Notes under the pieces: model-generated | Databases searched by the model: none | What the model was told of the DNA's origin: nothing | What the model saw: the letters and a program-made list of their open reading frames with translations, nothing else | In this document: positions 7,910 to 16,068 of the stretch, piece by piece | Position numbering within the stretch: position 1 is the stretch's first letter | How the letters are laid out: each line of letters opens with the position of its first letter | Made by a program: the position numbers and the translations under genes | Origin: Hyphomicrobiales bacterium | Lineage (GTDB): Bacteria > Pseudomonadota > Alphaproteobacteria > Rhizobiales > Beijerinckiaceae | Length of the DNA: 33,332 bases | Reading direction: 5' to 3' | NCBI GenBank assembly: GCA_027483795.1 | Contig: JAIXTT010000008.1 | Span: forward strand, 1-33,332

Positions 7910-9331
7910 TCAGCGGAAGAAGATCAGCGTCACCACCACGAAGGTCGGGATCAGCACCGCACCCGACCAGAGCATGTAGCCGAAGAAGCTCGGCATCTTC
8001 ACGCCCTGCTCGCGCGCGATGGCGTAGACCATGAAGTTCGGAGCATTGCCGATATAGCTGTTCGCGCCCATGAACACCGCGCCGCAGGAGATCGCGGCCA
8101 GCGTCAGCGCGCCCTGCGTCATCAGCACCTGCGCGTCCCCGCCCGCCAATTCGAAGAAGACGAGATAGGTCGGCGCATTGTCGAGGAAGGACGAGAGCGC
8201 TCCCGTCAGCCAGAAATAGGCGACGTTGTCGGGCGAGCCGTCGGGCTTCGAGACCAGCGCCACCAGCGAGGCGAAGGGGCCGTCCGCCCCCGCCCGCAGC
8301 ATCGCCAGCACCGGGATCATCGCCGTGAAGATGCCCGCGAACAGCTTCGCCACTTCGAGGATCGGACCCCAGGTGAAGCCGTTGGCCTCCCGGAACTCCG
8401 TCTTGGTGATCTTCATCGAGACCACGGTGACGGCCACGAACACGGCGTCGCGCAGCAGGTTCTGCCATTCCACGGGCGTGCCGAGCACGGTGAAGGCCAC
8501 GCCGGGCTTCCACGAGGCGCTGACGAGGATCGCCGCGATCACCACGCCGATCAGCGCGAGATTGACGAGCCCGCGGATCGCGAAGGCGGAATCCGGCGTC
8601 GGATCCTTGACGGGCGCCAGGATGCCCTCGCGCTTGTAGAGATAAGTGTCGAGCAGGAAGAAGACGCCCAGCACGATCCCCGAAGCGACCAGCGTCTCGC
8701 CGAAGAGATGCTTGGTCGTCCAGAAGAAGTCGACGCCCTTCAGGAAGCCGAGGAACAGCGGCGGATCGCCGAGCGGCGTCAGCGAGCCGCCGAGATTCGA
8801 GACGAGGAAGATGAAGAACACCACGACATGCACGTTGTGGCGGCGGCCGTCATTGGCACGGATCATCGGGCGGATCATCACCATCGACGCGCCCGTCGTC
8901 CCGATGAAGCTCGCCAGCACCGCGCCGATCGCGAGCAGCGCCGTATTGGTCGTGGGCGAGCCGTGGATGTTGCCTTGGATCAGAATGCCGCCCGCCGTCG
9001 TGAACAGCACGAGCAGCAGCAGGATGAAGGGCAGATATTCGAGCAGGAAGGCATGCATCAGCGCTCCCGCCGTGGGCGTTCCGCCGAAGATCGCCGCCAT
9101 CGGCGCCGCGACGAGCAGACCCCACAAGGCCGCGATCTTGCCCTGATGATGCTCCCAGAAATGGGGCGCGAGCAGCGGGAAGAGCGCGATCGAGAGCAGG
9201 ATTCCGACGAAGGGGACCGCCCAGAGCCGCCCCAATTCGGCGCCTTTCAGCCCTTCGGCCGCGAAGGCCGTTTCCGGCCAGGCGATCGTCGCGGCGGCCG
9301 CGACGGCCGCCCCCGTCATCCACGTCTTCAT
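7910..9331 (-). CDS. Sodium:proton antiporter, CitMHS_2/NhaD-like (copy 1)
   Basis: Inner-membrane protein of about 473 residues with 11-12 hydrophobic helices. An N-terminal cleavable-looking segment ending in ETAFAAEG opens it. Family-like stretches are EYLPFILLLLVLFTTAGG, GTTGASMVMIRP, SNLGGSLTPLGDPPLFLGFLKG and SSFLDNAPTYLVFF, with charged and small residues inside helices that would line an ion path. Such proteins are usually annotated as sodium:proton antiporters of the putative citrate-transporter superfamily. Exchange of Na+ for H+ is inferred from the family and is not provable here. I prefer ATG at 9331; an in-frame GTG two codons upstream at 9337 is also possible. A close paralogue lies immediately upstream in the same direction, 82 bases away. 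Confidence 0.88.
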   Translation of the reverse strand: MKTWMTGAAVAAAATIAWPETAFAAEGLKGAELGRLWAVPFVGILLSIALFPLLAPHFWEHHQGKIAALWGLLVAAPMAAIFGGTPTAGALMHAFLLEYLPFILLLLVLFTTAGGILIQGNIHGSPTTNTALLAIGAVLASFIGTTGASMVMIRPMIRANDGRRHNVHVVVFFIFLVSNLGGSLTPLGDPPLFLGFLKGVDFFWTTKHLFGETLVASGIVLGVFFLLDTYLYKREGILAPVKDPTPDSAFAIRGLVNLALIGVVIAAILVSASWKPGVAFTVLGTPVEWQNLLRDAVFVAVTVVSMKITKTEFREANGFTWGPILEVAKLFAGIFTAMIPVLAMLRAGADGPFASLVALVSKPDGSPDNVAYFWLTGALSSFLDNAPTYLVFFELAGGDAQVLMTQGALTLAAISCGAVFMGANSYIGNAPNFMVYAIAREQGVKMPSFFGYMLWSGAVLIPTFVVVTLIFFR

Positions 9332-9413
9332 ACCCACCCGCCCTTGCTGCGCCGGATCTGTCGCCCGGTCGTTCGGCGGCGGAGATTAACGCGGTCTTCG
9401 CCGGGGGGAAGCC

Positions 9414-10820
9414 CTATTCGATGAAGATCAGGCTCATCAAGAGCAGCACGGGTCCAAGAATGCCGATCGACCAGCGCAGGAAGCCGAAGAAGCTCGGCAT
9501 CGGAACGCCCGCGCCGCGCGCGATCGCATAGACCATGAAATTCGGCGCATTGCCGACATAGGTCATGGCTCCGAGGAACACCGCGCCCATCGAGATCGCG
9601 GCCAGCACCGCCGCGCCTTCCGTCATCAGCCGCGCCGGATCGCCGCCCGCCAGTTCGAAGAAGACGAGATAGGTCGGTGCATTGTCGAGCACGGCGGACA
9701 GCGTGCCCGTGAGCCAGAAGAAGGCTTCGGGATTCGGCGCGCCGTCCGGTCCCCGCACGAGCGAGACGAGCGGCGCGAAGGCTCCCGCCTGTCCCGCCTG
9801 GAGGATCGCCATCACGGGAATGATGCAGACGAAGATCCCCGCGAAGAGCTTGGCGACCTCGCGGATGGGCTCCCAATCGAAGGCGTTCGCCTCGCGATGC
9901 TCCCGACGGGCGACCGCGAGCGATAGGATCGTCACCGCGATCATCACTCCTTCGCGGACGATGTTCTGGATCGGCCAATCGGTTCCGAGGACATGGATCG
10001 ACCCCGGCTTCCAGCCGCCGCTCAACAGGATCGCGCCGACGATGCAGGCGACGAGCGGCAGCTGGATCATCCCTTCGAGCCTGATCGGCGCGTCGGGCGT
10101 CGGGTCCTTCGGCAGGCGACCTTCCTTGGCGTAGAGCCATGAGTCGATCAGGAAGAAGAGGCCGAGCAGGACGACCAGCGTGAACGCCGTTTCCTGCCAC
10201 AGATGTGTGGTCGTCCAGAAGAAGTCGACGCCTTTCAGAAAGCCGAGAAAGAGCGGCGGATCGCCGAGCGGCGTCAATCCGCCGCCGATGTTCGAGACGA
10301 TGAAGATGAAGAAGACGACCGTGTGCACCCGGTTCTTCCGGTCGTCGTTCGCGCGCAGCAGCGGGCGGATCAGGATCATCGACGCCCCGGTCGTTCCCAC
10401 GAAGCTCGCCATCACCGCGCCCGTCGCGAGCAGGCCCGTATTCATGCCGGGCGAGCCGTGCAGATTGCCCGAGACCACGATGCCGCCCGCCGTGGTGTAC
10501 AGCGCCAGCAGCAGCAGGATGAAGGGCAGATATTCGAGCAGGAAGACGTGGACGACGGCTTCCGTCGCGCCGCCGGGGCCGACCCAAGCGGCGAGCGCGC
10601 CCGCGGCGAGCGCGCCCCAGAAGGCGGCGATCTTGCCGTAATGCGCATGCCAGAAATGCGGGGCCAGCAACGGCCCGAGCGCGATCGACAGCAGCATGCC
10701 GGCGAAGGGAACCGCCCAGACGGGGCCGAGCGCCGCTCCGTCGAGCGACGCCGCGAAGGCCGTGGAAGGGATGAACGCCGAACAAAGGCCGATGAGAACG
10801 GTCGAGATCGTCGGCGTCAC
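9414..10820 (-). CDS. Sodium:proton antiporter, CitMHS_2/NhaD-like (copy 2)
   Basis: 468-residue multi-pass inner-membrane protein, clearly paralogous along its full length to the product of the next gene (7910-9331). Shared landmarks are LLAPHFW, EYLPFILLLLALYTTAGG, GTTGASMILIRP, GGGLTPLGDPPLFLGFLKG, a DPTPDAP loop and SAVLDNAPTYLVFFELAGGD. The N-terminus again looks like a signal segment (ending AFAASLDG). Translation starts at a GTG (10820), supported by GAGGAG upstream. The tandem, co-directional arrangement suggests local duplication and a possible two-gene transcript. Two copies may give different ion specificity or pH ranges, or form a hetero-oligomer; sequence alone does not decide. 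Confidence 0.88.
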   Translation of the reverse strand: MTPTISTVLIGLCSAFIPSTAFAASLDGAALGPVWAVPFAGMLLSIALGPLLAPHFWHAHYGKIAAFWGALAAGALAAWVGPGGATEAVVHVFLLEYLPFILLLLALYTTAGGIVVSGNLHGSPGMNTGLLATGAVMASFVGTTGASMILIRPLLRANDDRKNRVHTVVFFIFIVSNIGGGLTPLGDPPLFLGFLKGVDFFWTTTHLWQETAFTLVVLLGLFFLIDSWLYAKEGRLPKDPTPDAPIRLEGMIQLPLVACIVGAILLSGGWKPGSIHVLGTDWPIQNIVREGVMIAVTILSLAVARREHREANAFDWEPIREVAKLFAGIFVCIIPVMAILQAGQAGAFAPLVSLVRGPDGAPNPEAFFWLTGTLSAVLDNAPTYLVFFELAGGDPARLMTEGAAVLAAISMGAVFLGAMTYVGNAPNFMVYAIARGAGVPMPSFFGFLRWSIGILGPVLLLMSLIFIE

Positions 10821-10914
10821 GGAGGCTCCTCGGGGCGCGTGTCGTGCGGTTCAGATGGGAGCGGATTTCCGCCGCCGCAAGGCAAAGTCGACGTCGCCCG
10901 CAGCCGGGCCCCTG

Positions 10915-10955
10915 CCGTCATGCCCGCGCCTGCGGGCATCCGCGTCTTCCTGCCC
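10915..10955. repeat. Short palindromic intergenic repeat
   Basis: Bases 10920-10927 and 10932-10939 form ATGCCCGC-N4-GCGGGCAT. The flanks (ccgtc before, ccgcgtcttc after) match the larger elements at 13957 and 15446, so this looks like a degenerate copy of the same dispersed repeat. It lies in the 152-base gap between the polA stop and the start of antiporter copy 2 and could also act as a 3' hairpin for polA. Confidence 0.6.
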
Positions 10956-10972
10956 GGACGGGGCTGCGCTCC

Positions 10973-13858
10973 TCAATGCGCCTCGTCCCAATTCCCCGCG
11001 GCCCGCGCATCCACCTGCAGCGGGACCGACAGCGTCACCGCGGGATGCGGGGCGTCGACCATGATCCGCCGCACGACCGGGATCGTCGCCTCCACCTCGC
11101 CTTCGGGCAGTTCGAACACGAGTTCGTCATGCACCTGCAGCAGCATCCGCGCGGAGAGCTTCGCTTCGGCGAGCGCGTCCTCCATCCGCACCATCGCGCG
11201 GCGGATGATGTCGGCCGCCGAGCCTTGGATCGGCGCGTTGATCGCCGCGCGTTCCATGAAGGCGCGTTCCGCCGGGTTCTTCGAATGGATCTGCGGATAA
11301 TGCGCCTTCCGCCCGAAGACCGTCGCCACGTAGCCGTTCTGCCGGGCGAAGCGCTTGGTCTCTTCCATATAGTCGCGGATGCCCGGGAAGCGTTCGAAGT
11401 ATTTCCGGATATAGGCCCCGGCCTCCTCGCGTCCGATGCCGAGCTGGTTGGCGAGGCCGAAGGCCGAGATGCCGTAGATGATGCCGAAATTGATCGCCTT
11501 GGCGCGACGACGCACCATCGGATCCATGCCTTGGACGGGCACGCCGAACATTTCCGACGCCGTCATCGCATGGATGTCGACGCCCTCGGCGAAGGCGCGG
11601 CGCAGCTGCGGAATGTCCGCGATATGCGCGAGCACCCGGAGTTCGATCTGCGAATAGTCGGCCGACAGGAGCCTGTGCCCCGGCGTCGCGACGAAGGCCT
11701 GCCGGATCCTGCGGCCTTCCTCCGTCCGGACGGGGATGTTCTGGATGTTGGGCTCCGACGAGGACAATCGACCCGTCGTCGTCGAGGCCATCGAGAAGCA
11801 GGTATGGACGCGCTGCGTCTCGGGATGCACGAAGGTCGGCAGCGCATCGGCATAGGTCGATTTCAGCTTCGCGAGCTGCCGCCATTCGAGGATGCGCCGC
11901 GGCAGTTCATGCCCTTGATCGGCGAGTTCCTCCAGCACCTGCGCGCCCGTCGACCACGCGCCCGTCGCCGTCTTCTTCGCGCCGGGCAGACCCATCTTGC
12001 CGAACAGGATGTCGCCGAGCTGCTTGGGCGAGCCGAGATTGAAGCTTTCGCCCGCCAAGTGATGGATTTCCGCCTCGAGCCGCGCCATCGACTGCGCGAA
12101 TTCGCCCGAGAGCCGGGACAGCAATGGCCGGTCGATCGCGATGCCGCGTCGTTCCATCCGCGAGAGCACCGGGGCGAGGGGGCGCTCCAGCGTCTCGTAG
12201 ACCGTCGCCATGCTCTCCGCCGCCAGCCGCGGCTTCAGGATCGACCAGAGCCGGAACGTCACGTCCGCGTCCTCGGCCGCATATTCCGACGCCTTGTCGA
12301 TCGGGACGCGGGCGAAGCCGGTGAAGCTGCGGCCCGTGTCGAGCACCGAGGACATCAGCATCGTGTCGTCGAAGGGCTCGACGGTGATGCCGTAGCGCGC
12401 GAGCACGAGCCGGTCGTATTTCACGTTCTGCCCGATCTTGAGCACCGTCGGGTCTTCATAGAGCGGCTTCAGCCGGTCGAGCGCCTGCCGCAGCGGGATC
12501 TGCCCTTCCACGAGCGCTCCGCCGCCGAAGAGATCGGCCCCGCCTTCGCTCACATGGCCCAGCGGCACGTAGCAGGCGCGGTTCGGCGCGACCGCGAAGG
12601 AGACGCCCACGAGTTCCGCCCGCATCGCGTCGAGCGAGGTCGTCTCCGTGTCGAAGGCCGTGACGCCCTCCTCCCGCGCGGCCGCGATCCAGCGGTCGAG
12701 CGCGTCGAGCGTCCGCACCGTCTCGTAGCGCGAACGGTCGACCGGGATCGCGGTGATCCGCGCGAGGATGCGTTCGGCGGCCGATGCGGGCGCGCCCGCG
12801 CCGTCGTCATGGGGCGGCGTTCCGCCCGCCGTCCTCGGCTGCGCGGCCTCGCCGTCGGGCGAGGGAGCGGGCTTGCCGATGTCGGCTTCCGTCCGGAAGC
12901 CCGTGCCCGCGCCGGGTGCGGCGAGTTCGGGATCGGCGTCGACGACCGTCGCGTCGACGTCGTAGGCCTCCGCGACGCGGCGCGTGATCTGGTTGAACTC
13001 CATGGCCTTCAGGAAGGCCACGAGCCGGCGCGGATCGGGATCATGCACGCCGATCTCCTCGATCGGCGTGTTCAGCGGAACATGATCCTCCAAGCGCACC
13101 AGCGTCTTGGAGATGCGCGCGATCTCCGCGTTCTCCATCAGCGCCTCGCGGCGCTTGGGCTGCTTGATCTCGTCCGCGCGGGCGAGCAGCGTTTCGAGAT
13201 CGCCGTATTCGAGGATGAGCTGCGCCGCGGTCTTCACGCCGATGCCGGGCACGCCCGGCACATTGTCGACGGGGTCGCCGATCAGCGCCTGCACGTCGAC
13301 GACCTTTTCCGGCGGCACGCCGAATTTCTCGATCACTTCGCCTTCGCCGATCCGCTTGTCCTTCATCGGATCGAACATGGTCACGCCGCGGCCGACGAGC
13401 TGCATGAGATCCTTGTCGGACGCCACGATGGTCGTCGTCGCGCCCGCCTCGGATGCGAGGCGCGCATAGGTCGCGATGATGTCGTCGGCCTCGTAGCCCG
13501 CCTGTTCGATGCAGGGGATGTCGAAGGCGCGTACGGCATGCCGGATCACCCGGAACTGCGGTCGCAGGTCCTCCGGCGGCTCGGGCCGGTGTTCCTTGTA
13601 TTTGTCGTAGAGCGCGTTGCGGAAGGTGACGGCCGAATGGTCGAGCACCACTGCGAGATGCGTCGGCTTCTCGCCCGCGACGCTCTCCCGCACCAACCGC
13701 CACAGCATGTTGCAGAAGCCCGCGACCGCGCCGATCGGCAGCCCGTCCGACTTCCGCGTCAGCGGGGGCAGCGCGTGATAGGCGCGGAAGATGTAGGAGG
13801 AGCCGTCCACGAGGAAGACGTGGTCGCCCTTCTGCAGGGGTCTAAGCGTATCGGTCAT
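10973..13858 (-). CDS. polA: DNA polymerase I
   Basis: 961-residue repair and Okazaki-fragment polymerase. The N-terminal 5'-nuclease (about 1-290) begins HVFLVDGSSYIFRAYHALPPL and has YEADDIIATYA and DKDLMQLVG. The 3'-5' exonuclease is complete, not degenerate: FDTET near residue 402 (Exo I), GQNVKYD (Exo II) and YAAEDADVT (Exo III). The polymerase has motif A LSADYSQIELRVLAHI, motif B RRRAKAINFGIIYG and motif C LLQVHDELVFE. The start MTDTLRPLQKGDHVFLVDG at 13858 fits the family; the frame is open 41 codons further upstream but that part is not conserved and reaches repeat DNA. Monocistronic, flanked on both sides by palindromic repeats. Confidence 0.97.
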   Translation of the reverse strand: MTDTLRPLQKGDHVFLVDGSSYIFRAYHALPPLTRKSDGLPIGAVAGFCNMLWRLVRESVAGEKPTHLAVVLDHSAVTFRNALYDKYKEHRPEPPEDLRPQFRVIRHAVRAFDIPCIEQAGYEADDIIATYARLASEAGATTTIVASDKDLMQLVGRGVTMFDPMKDKRIGEGEVIEKFGVPPEKVVDVQALIGDPVDNVPGVPGIGVKTAAQLILEYGDLETLLARADEIKQPKRREALMENAEIARISKTLVRLEDHVPLNTPIEEIGVHDPDPRRLVAFLKAMEFNQITRRVAEAYDVDATVVDADPELAAPGAGTGFRTEADIGKPAPSPDGEAAQPRTAGGTPPHDDGAGAPASAAERILARITAIPVDRSRYETVRTLDALDRWIAAAREEGVTAFDTETTSLDAMRAELVGVSFAVAPNRACYVPLGHVSEGGADLFGGGALVEGQIPLRQALDRLKPLYEDPTVLKIGQNVKYDRLVLARYGITVEPFDDTMLMSSVLDTGRSFTGFARVPIDKASEYAAEDADVTFRLWSILKPRLAAESMATVYETLERPLAPVLSRMERRGIAIDRPLLSRLSGEFAQSMARLEAEIHHLAGESFNLGSPKQLGDILFGKMGLPGAKKTATGAWSTGAQVLEELADQGHELPRRILEWRQLAKLKSTYADALPTFVHPETQRVHTCFSMASTTTGRLSSSEPNIQNIPVRTEEGRRIRQAFVATPGHRLLSADYSQIELRVLAHIADIPQLRRAFAEGVDIHAMTASEMFGVPVQGMDPMVRRRAKAINFGIIYGISAFGLANQLGIGREEAGAYIRKYFERFPGIRDYMEETKRFARQNGYVATVFGRKAHYPQIHSKNPAERAFMERAAINAPIQGSAADIIRRAMVRMEDALAEAKLSARMLLQVHDELVFELPEGEVEATIPVVRRIMVDAPHPAVTLSVPLQVDARAAGNWDEAH

Positions 13859-13956
13859 GGCACCCGCGGCTGAGGACGGAATCGGCTCGGGATCATGGCA
13901 TGTCGGGCGCGCAGGCGCATCCACGGGAGCGACGACGATGCCCCCCGCGCACACCT

Positions 13957-13986
13957 CCGTCATGCCCGCAGACGCGGGCATGACGG
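13957..13986. repeat. Palindromic repeat, 13-base perfect arms
   Basis: CCGTCATGCCCGC at 13957-13969 pairs perfectly with 13974-13986 across a 4-base loop. Upstream of polA and next to the larger element at 14026. The same core (cgtcatgcccg...) recurs at 10915 and 15446, so it is a dispersed intergenic repeat and not a gene-specific operator. Confidence 0.8.
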
Positions 13987-14025
13987 GGGAGGGGCGCTCC
14001 GGTCGTTGCGTCGAATCCTTTGCTT

Positions 14026-14128
14026 CCCGTCATTGCGAGGAGCGAAGCGACGCGGCAATCCATGCCGGGCACGCAGTCCGATCCACGACCGCCGGCTGGA
14101 TTGCTTCGCCTTCGCTCGCAATGACGGG
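14026..14128. repeat. 103-base palindromic element of Hyphomicrobiales type
   Basis: Terminal arms CCCGTCATTGCGAG (14026-14039) and CTCGCAATGACGGG (14115-14128) are perfect 14-base inverted repeats. Inside, gcgaagcgacgcggcaatccat and tggattgcttcgcc extend the partial symmetry, so the transcript would fold into a long hairpin. The cattgcgaggagcgaagcgac...aatcca pattern is a familiar intergenic repeat in this order. No transposase is associated; it looks like a non-autonomous mobile or REP-like element. The flavoprotein stop codon lies 5 bases away. Confidence 0.8.
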
Positions 14129-14132
14129 TTGT

Positions 14133-15332
14133 TCAGAAACCCGTAATCCCCTCCGCCGCCCGCACGCCGGTCGCGAAGCAGGCCGTCAGCAGATACCCGC
14201 CCGTCGGCGCTTCCCAATCGAGCATCTCGCCGGCCACGAACACGCCGGGCAGGGCCTTCAGCATCAGCCCGTCGTCGACCGCCTCGAACATGACCCCGCC
14301 CGCCGTCGAGATCGCCCGCTCGATCGGCCGCGCCCCCGTGAGCCGCAGCGGCACGGACTTCACCAGCCGCGCCAGCGCCTTCGCCTCGGCCGGCAGCGGG
14401 CCGCCGGTGCTTTCCCGCATCAAGGCGATCCCCACCGGAGACAGCCCCGCCGCCCGATGCAGGAAGGTCGCCTGCGAAGCCTTGCCGCGCGGCGCGGACA
14501 ACCGCTCCGCGATCCGCTCCTCCGCCATGTCCGGCCTGAGATCGATCCGGAGTTCCGCCGCCCCCTCCGCCGCGATCGTCTCGCGCAGCGACGCGGACAG
14601 CGCATAGATCGCTCCGCCCTCGAGCCCCTCCGCGGTGACGACCGCCTCGCCGCGCAGGCCCCGGCCCGCATGCGAGAAGAAGGCGCGCTTGATCGGTTCG
14701 CCCGCGAACCTTTCCCGCATGATCGAGGACCATGCGACGTCGAAGCCCATGTTCGATGCGCGGAGAGGCGCGAGCGGCACGCCCTTCTCCGCGAGGATCG
14801 TCGTCCAGGCGCCGTCCGAGCCCATGCGCGGCCAGCTCGCCCCGCCGAGCGCGAGCAGCACGGCGTCGGCCGTCACGATCTCCTCGCCCTCCGGTCCTTC
14901 GAACCGCAGCGCGCCTTCCGGCGTCCACCCCGTCCAGCGTCGCCGCAGCGCGAAGCGCACGCCGAGCCCGTCGAGCCGGGCGAGCCATTTCCGCAGGAGC
15001 GGCGATGCCTTGAAGCTGCGCGGGAAGACGCGCCCGCTCGTGCCCTCGAAGGTTTCTTCCCCGAGATCCTCGACCCAGTCGACGAGATCCTCCGGCCGGA
15101 AGGCGTCGAGCATCGGACGCAGAAAGGGCGCGGCCTCGGCATAGCGCCCGACGAAATCGTCATAGGGTTCGGTATGGGTGAGATTGAGCCCGCCGCGTCC
15201 CGCGAGCAGGAACTTCCGCCCGACGGACGGCATGCGGTCATGGACCGTCACGGCGAAGCCCGCCCCGGCGAGCCGTTCGGCGGCGATCAGGCCTGCGGGT
15301 CCGGACCCGACGACGGCGACGGTCTTGGGCAT
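14133..15332 (-). CDS. FAD/NAD(P)-binding flavoprotein, TIGR03862 type
   Basis: 399-residue cytosolic flavoprotein. The N-terminal dinucleotide-binding motif VVGSGPAGLIAAERLAGAG lies at residues 6-24, followed by VGRKFLLAGRGGLNLTHTE, typical of the HI0933/BaiN-like group, then GGASWPRMGSDGAW in the middle. Near the C-terminus are ISTAGGVMFEAVD and LPGVFVAGEMLDWEAPTGGYLL, which complete the FAD site. The reaction is unknown for this subfamily. I set the start at MPKTVAVVG (15332). The frame remains open upstream to 15527, but that extension is encoded by the repeat at 15393-15532 and is not protein-like. Not obviously linked to the cyanase operon upstream, from which the repeat separates it. 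Confidence 0.88.
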   Translation of the reverse strand: MPKTVAVVGSGPAGLIAAERLAGAGFAVTVHDRMPSVGRKFLLAGRGGLNLTHTEPYDDFVGRYAEAAPFLRPMLDAFRPEDLVDWVEDLGEETFEGTSGRVFPRSFKASPLLRKWLARLDGLGVRFALRRRWTGWTPEGALRFEGPEGEEIVTADAVLLALGGASWPRMGSDGAWTTILAEKGVPLAPLRASNMGFDVAWSSIMRERFAGEPIKRAFFSHAGRGLRGEAVVTAEGLEGGAIYALSASLRETIAAEGAAELRIDLRPDMAEERIAERLSAPRGKASQATFLHRAAGLSPVGIALMRESTGGPLPAEAKALARLVKSVPLRLTGARPIERAISTAGGVMFEAVDDGLMLKALPGVFVAGEMLDWEAPTGGYLLTACFATGVRAAEGITGF

Positions 15333-15392
15333 CGTGCACTCTGAAACGGAAACGGGCGCCCGCGAGGAGCGCCCGTTCCTATAGCCGTTTTC

Positions 15393-15532
15393 CGTCATCG
15401 CGAGGAGCGCAGCGACGCGGCGATCCATGGATTGGCCGCATCTCTCCGTCATGCCCGGCCTCGTGCCGGGCATCCACGTCTTCCTTCGCGCCGCAAAGAC
15501 GTGGATGGCCGGGACAAGCCCGGCCATGACGG
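15393..15532. repeat. Composite palindromic repeat between cynS and the flavoprotein gene
   Basis: Bases 15393-15435 hold a half-element (cgtcatcgcgaggagcgcag...) related to the left end of the repeat at 14026. Bases 15446-15532 form a second element with outer arms ccgtcatgcccggc / gccggccatgacgg style and inner ccacgtctt / aagacgtgg arms, giving a long imperfect hairpin. The core gtggatggccgggacaag is one I recognise from intergenic repeats in many Hyphomicrobiales. In one frame it reads MAGLVPAIHVF..., a frequent source of false N-terminal extensions. It may stabilise or end the cynS transcript. Confidence 0.8.
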
Positions 15533-15564
15533 CAGGGGAAGACCCGGAGGAAAACCCTTGCTCC

Positions 15565-16047
15565 TCAGACCTCCTTGAAGCCGTAATCCTGAATGCCCTG
15601 CTCGTTGCCGTAGTATTTGTACGGCAGGAACTTGCCCGACATGTGGAACTCGACGCGGTCGCCCTTCGGGTTCGGTTGGCGGTCGATCGTGATGTCGAAG
15701 TCGATCGCCGACATGATGCCGTCGCCGAATTCCTCCTCGATCAGCGCCTTCCACGCCGGGCCGTTGACCATGACCATCTCGTAGAAACGGTAGATCAGCG
15801 GATCCGTGGGCGGCATCGGCGTGCCGCGGTAGGGCACTTCGTTCAGCATCCGCTTCTCGACTTCCGAGAGGCCGAACAGCGCGGCGGCCTTCTCGGCCAG
15901 CGGCATCACGAGCTTCATCTGGCCGAGCAGCGCGCCGACGATCAGCACCGGCGAGATGCCGCCGATCTCGTCGGTGATGTATCTCCAAGTCCAGCCCTTC
16001 TCGCGCTTGATGTCGAGGATCTTCTCGGTGAGGTCGGCTCTCTTCAT
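15565..16047 (-). CDS. cynS: Cyanate hydratase (cyanase)
   Basis: Cytosolic homodecamer that converts cyanate and bicarbonate into carbamate (then ammonia) and CO2. The 160-residue sequence is full length. Catalytic residues align with a constant offset of 9 to E. coli CynS: Arg87 and Glu90 in LIYRFYEM and Ser113 in GIMSAIDF. The N-terminal helix-turn-helix-like domain is at 1-75, and the C-terminal dimer domain includes FHMSGKFLPYKYY. ATG at 16047 is preceded by GAGGA. It is the last gene of the four-gene transporter operon, 21 bases after the ATPase stop, which makes cyanate the most likely transported substrate or one of them. Confidence 0.97.
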   Translation of the reverse strand: MKRADLTEKILDIKREKGWTWRYITDEIGGISPVLIVGALLGQMKLVMPLAEKAAALFGLSEVEKRMLNEVPYRGTPMPPTDPLIYRFYEMVMVNGPAWKALIEEEFGDGIMSAIDFDITIDRQPNPKGDRVEFHMSGKFLPYKYYGNEQGIQDYGFKEV

Positions 16048-16068
16048 GGCTGCATGTCCTCTTTCGTT

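Noticed and set aside
10844-13873. 1009-codon plus-strand open frame opposite polA
   Set aside because: It is Arg/His/Asp-rich shadow coding caused by GC codon bias. PolA on the other strand has all nuclease and polymerase motifs.
13957-14128. CRISPR-like array from repeated hairpins
   Set aside because: The repeats differ in length, have no uniform spacers and no cas genes nearby; they are palindromic intergenic elements.
15333-15527. N-terminal extension of the flavoprotein beginning MAGLVPAIHVF
   Set aside because: It is translated from a dispersed palindromic repeat; the FAD motif starts directly after MPKTVAVVG at 15332.
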